Below are positions 60,601 through 64,000 of a stretch of 64,000 nt of DNA, piece by piece. Below the pieces are notes generated by a model. It saw only the letters and a list, made by a program, of their open reading frames with translations, was not told where the DNA came from and ran no database searches. Position 1 is the stretch's first letter, and each line of letters opens with the position of its first letter. Made by a program: the position numbers and the translations under genes. Location of the stretch: positions 15,799,719 through 15,863,718 of the forward strand of contig NC_066323.1 of NCBI RefSeq assembly GCF_022539315.1, in the 5' to 3' direction. The DNA is from Serinus canaria. Its lineage: Eukaryota; Chordata; Aves; Passeriformes; Fringillidae.

Positions 60601-63600
60601 TTTCAAGTTAGAAGCCAAGACCTTTTCTTCCATCAAGAGACTTCGTCAGCAGTTCTGCTTGTGCATTTATAAAGTGTATTTATATATAATATTCAAAATC
60701 TCCAAGATTAAAAAAAATTCCAGTTTTGGAATCAGCCAGAAACATACTCCTTCACATACTTTGCCCATTCTGAACTGAATATTTGTATCTATGATAGATT
60801 GGTCACTTTTCTCTGTCATTGAGTGACATATGTCATAGGTAAAGGACTTGTGACAGGGCTCAAGGCAGAACTGTGTTATATAATGCAGTGCCAAAAATCC
60901 AGTATTTGCACAGTCAACAAGCTCCTCTTCTCCAAGTAAATGATAACATTTACATGTTTTTCCACCTGCTGACATCATGTCTCCCTTTGCACTGACTCTA
61001 GTATCAGACTATTTCTTAAGTCAGAGAGACTTCATTATTCTGATTTTTTGGAGTAGTCTCTGAAGTCTGTGACCAGCAGATTTTGGAAACTGTGAGACTG
61101 GTATACCTAATCTAATTATATATTTACTGTTGTCTTAAATTCTCCTGTAGGCCTCCAGTGATGGTCACTGTTTGATGCAGGACACACATTTGCAAAAGGG
61201 ACCTTTGACTTGCTCCAGAATGGCCATTCCTATTGTTCTGTGCAAAAAACCAAACCAAAACAACCCTACAAAGAAGGCTCAATCAAACAGTCATCCAAAA
61301 TACTAAATAAAAAGAAACAATTCTATTACCAATAAATTATTCTCAGATCAAAATACTGAAAATCAGTAAAAAGGAAAAAATAAGTTTTGTGAGAGCAACT
61401 TGGCTTCATTTTCTGTAGTTCTTGGCTAGAACATTTCCATTGATAGAGTTGCTAAGTGCATTCTATTTACAAATATAAACACTTGATTTTGATCAGCAAA
61501 AACGCATCAGCACACTTGAACAGTGTCAATGATGACATAATTACACTCACAATTTCCTCTCTGTAATGATTTTTAAATGTCAGCAGTCATTTTTTGTCTA
61601 ATTGTAGCCTGCATGTCAGCAGTTCCTCTTAAAACAGCATGTTCCTCTCTGCTGGAATTTCACACCTCTCCACTCACTCACTCACTTCACCAGTGAAGAT
61701 AATGAAGATGATAAAGGGCTCCAGGGTATTTTCACTCCTGTGCTGCTTTACCATTTAATATCAAGCAGGCAGAATAAGGACCTTTTTTTTTTTTTAAAGT
61801 AGAGAGTTTGATCGGTTAAACTATAAATAATTATTAGATTTTAATGAACAAATCAAAAAGTAGTTTTGATTTTTCAGACCCCCTGCTGGTGCTTTGCTAA
61901 TAACCTGTTGAAAGGCTGGGACTTGTGACAAAAACATTCTCACACATGGAGACCTGAACTTACTCACTGGAGGAGAAGGCTGACCCTGCAGTGCCAGCCC
62001 TTGATCACTTCAGGGTTTAACACAGTGCAATGAGGTGAGCTTGCTCTTCAAAGGCAGCCTGGTTAGAGATGTCATCAATACCATCTCTTGCTATGACCTA
62101 GAAAGTGACATTTCAAATGCTATTTTGCATGGCTCCAGGCCCCAGAGCCCACGGCATAACAAACAGGTGCTCCTCAGAGCTCTCTTCCTCCTCCCACAGA
62201 CCACAGACCACATCATCAAGTGTATGGAAGTGGATCTGTCGTGCAATGAACTGGAAGCTCTGCACTGGGGTTAGCAGCAAACATTTTCCACTCATCTGAA
62301 CATACCCTGGAATTGGAAACAGAGACCAAGGAGGCCTCCTTCAATCCAATTTGCTTACAACTCATCTTCATCTCTCTGATGATGCTTAACTGTAGGGTTT
62401 AGGAGATAAAGCTTATAATTTTCTGGCCCATTTAGTATCAGAAGAGGTGAACAGCCAGAAAGAATTCAGACTGTGAAATCAAATAATGAAATAAGGTTGA
62501 GATGTCTGATAAAAAAGGAATATGATTGAGTATCTCTAATTACAAATACACACATATAATGACATATCAACTAGTTATTTGTCTGAATAGGTCCCTGAAA
62601 GCTAGAAGAATGAAAAATTGAATAAATTGAATAAACACAGGTGAGGGGGTGGGAGTGTGTTTTCTACAGCCCATGATAACATTCATTATGTCCCTCTGTG
62701 GCATTGCCATCACATGTGGCTCCTACATACCCAAATGTTTGTGTACACTCAGCTGTGTGGGGACCATGCACAGATTTGTACAACACAAGTGTAGTCCTGG
62801 TTCTCTTTGTGCTTTATGCTGCATTTTGTGCCCTACACTTTGAACTTTCTTTTTTAGCTAAATTGGTGCCTCAGAAATCTTCTGGAGCTCTTGGAAAGGG
62901 CAGAGTTTTTAAGCAACTGCATCCTATGCACTTGTGAGATGTGTGTATGCATGGAGACAATCTGAAAAGAGATGGTTTTGTACTCTACTGCAGAGGGATG
63001 TCCCCAAGGAAACAAAGCAAATCAAAGACACCAACAGCCAAGAAATCAAGAGCAAAATAAACCAGTCTTTGAGTAGTTCTAGCACTCTATGAGTGCTCAA
63101 GACAGAGGAAGAACTGCCATGGGAAACTGTGTGCAGCTAGCTTCCCTGTGCCCACTCCTGAGAGAACAGGAGTCAAAATCTAAACATAGTAAAAGCTGAA
63201 AAACTATGTATGAGATGAACCTAGAACACAGAGGCACTGCTCTAGAACTTTCTTTCTCCCCTACCCCTTTCTTCCCCAATTTTATACCAAAGAGAAAAAT
63301 ATTTAAATTAGTTTTAAATTGGGTATAATATCTAGTAGGCAAGTCAGCTATGCAGTAGTGTTACCACAAAGCTCCCTATGAGCAGGCTCCACTTCTGTGC
63401 ACTGCACCACAGAAATGATCAACCTGTCCTTGCCAGGTTGCTCAGCTAAAGGTAAATTGAGAAAAGGGAAAGAAAGGTAAGAGCCATGTCTGGAATCTTC
63501 TGCAGATCCAGGTGACTTGCTGGAGGCCGTGAAAATGTTAGGTAAAATGAAAGGTAAAAGGCTACTTTGAAGAGCAGGTTCTTCTGTTTCCATAGAAAAG

Positions 63601-63704
63601 CAAAAAAGGACATTTACCAGTTTGCCTCCTTATGATTAGCTGCAGAAGACAATCAAACCTCACACAGAGCTGTGATAATGCTCAATGACCCTGGTTAGGA
63701 GATG
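57611..63704. other. Non-coding, no gene recognised
   Basis: Unique AT-rich sequence up to the GT-rich tract at the end. The 126-codon frame at 60398-60778 has no domain and is opposed by open frames on the other strand. No repeats other than a poly-T run were recognised. Confidence 0.72.
61783..61795. repeat. poly-T run (13 T)
   Basis: A homopolymer T run. Immediately upstream is ordinary unique sequence. Confidence 0.88.
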
Positions 63705-63811
63705 GTTTTTTTGTTTGTTTGGGGGTTTGTTTGTTTTGTTTTGCGGATTGGTTTGTTTGTTTTTGTTTTGTTTTGGGGGTGTTTGTTTTTTAGTTTTCTT
63801 TTTTTTAGTTT
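63705..63811. repeat. Long GT-rich low-complexity tract
   Basis: About 107 bp made almost only of T and G in units such as 'tttgtttg', 'ttttgttttg' and 'ggggg'. There are single G-runs of five but not four clustered runs, so a G-quadruplex is not well supported. It is the longest low-complexity block in the window. Confidence 0.9.
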
Positions 63812-64000
63812 ATTGCTGAGTCTCTCAGCTGAAACTCCAGCTTTTTAATGAACTACCAATGGCAAATTGCATATTACACCCATCCACCCCCAACATTTGA
63901 ACATAAGGAAATTTGCAAAGGGAAAGGAGAAATGGAGTTTTCTGTTTCAATGGACCAAAGGTATTGGAATATTGATGTTGCACATGGGAATTGAGCCTAT

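Noticed and set aside
60398..60778. 126-codon open frame
   Set aside because: Low-complexity, lysine/isoleucine-rich translation of AT-rich DNA, opposed by frames on the other strand; no recognisable family.
63705..63811. Possible G-quadruplex in the GT-rich tract
   Set aside because: G-runs of three or more are too few and too far apart for a stable quadruplex motif.
1..64000. Bacterial or phage system (operons, CRISPR, toxin-antitoxin)
   Set aside because: No long open frames, no Shine-Dalgarno-spaced gene runs, no spaced direct repeats; repeats are of vertebrate type.
1..64000. Endogenous retrovirus or LTR pair
   Set aside because: No paired long direct repeats, primer-binding-site motif, polypurine tract or gag/pol-like frames were recognised.

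Overview
The window looks like a gene-free stretch of a bird nuclear genome: either intergenic, or inside a very long intron. Four things point to a bird. (1) A 3'-end fragment of a CR1 LINE at 52330-52543 carries the familiar avian tail, in which a motif of the form 'ttaaaggtcccttccagcc' is followed by a degenerate 8-bp terminal repeat. (2) Recent transposon content is very low: I recognise only one young-looking interspersed repeat in 64 kb. (3) Several decayed repeats look like families shared across amniotes (a MIR/CORE-SINE type element, palindromic 'caatggga' type repeats and an RT-domain relic). (4) Base composition is AT-rich, CpG is rare and many short homopolymer runs are present. 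A songbird is plausible but not proven.

There is no convincing protein-coding gene. The longest open frame is 145 codons (32259-32696), and open frames are scattered evenly over both strands with no codon structure, no recognisable domains and no ordered splice signals. I see no tRNA or rRNA gene, CpG island, CRISPR array or bacterial feature. The one place worth testing as an exon is on the minus strand at 5624-5713, which is a guess.

Layout: 1-5.5 kb featureless; 5.5-5.85 kb unusually open on both strands; 5.85-15.6 kb featureless; 15.7-16.1 kb AT-rich, possibly constrained; 17.9 kb a short ancient repeat; 18.4-23.1 kb low-complexity patches; 27.0-27.25 kb an ancient MIR-type SINE; 34.4-35.6 kb two perfect hairpins; 36.4-36.7 kb AT-rich, possibly constrained; 37.9-38.1 kb a probable LINE reverse-transcriptase relic; 42.36-42.48 kb a 120-bp imperfect hairpin; 47.35 kb an ancient palindromic repeat; 52.3-52.5 kb the CR1 3' end; 54.07 kb another ancient repeat piece; 55.2-57.0 kb three more perfect hairpins; 57.2-57.6 kb a TAAT-rich block that resembles a developmental enhancer; 57.6-64 kb featureless, ending in GT-rich low-complexity sequence.

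The most unusual signal is a set of five perfect inverted repeats with arms of 14 to 32 bp and loops of only 1 to 4 nt, at 34455, 35552, 55240, 56412 and 56925. None shows transposon termini. Their form fits local replication template switching. If transcribed they would fold into strong hairpins, so they are also candidate seeds for new small RNAs.
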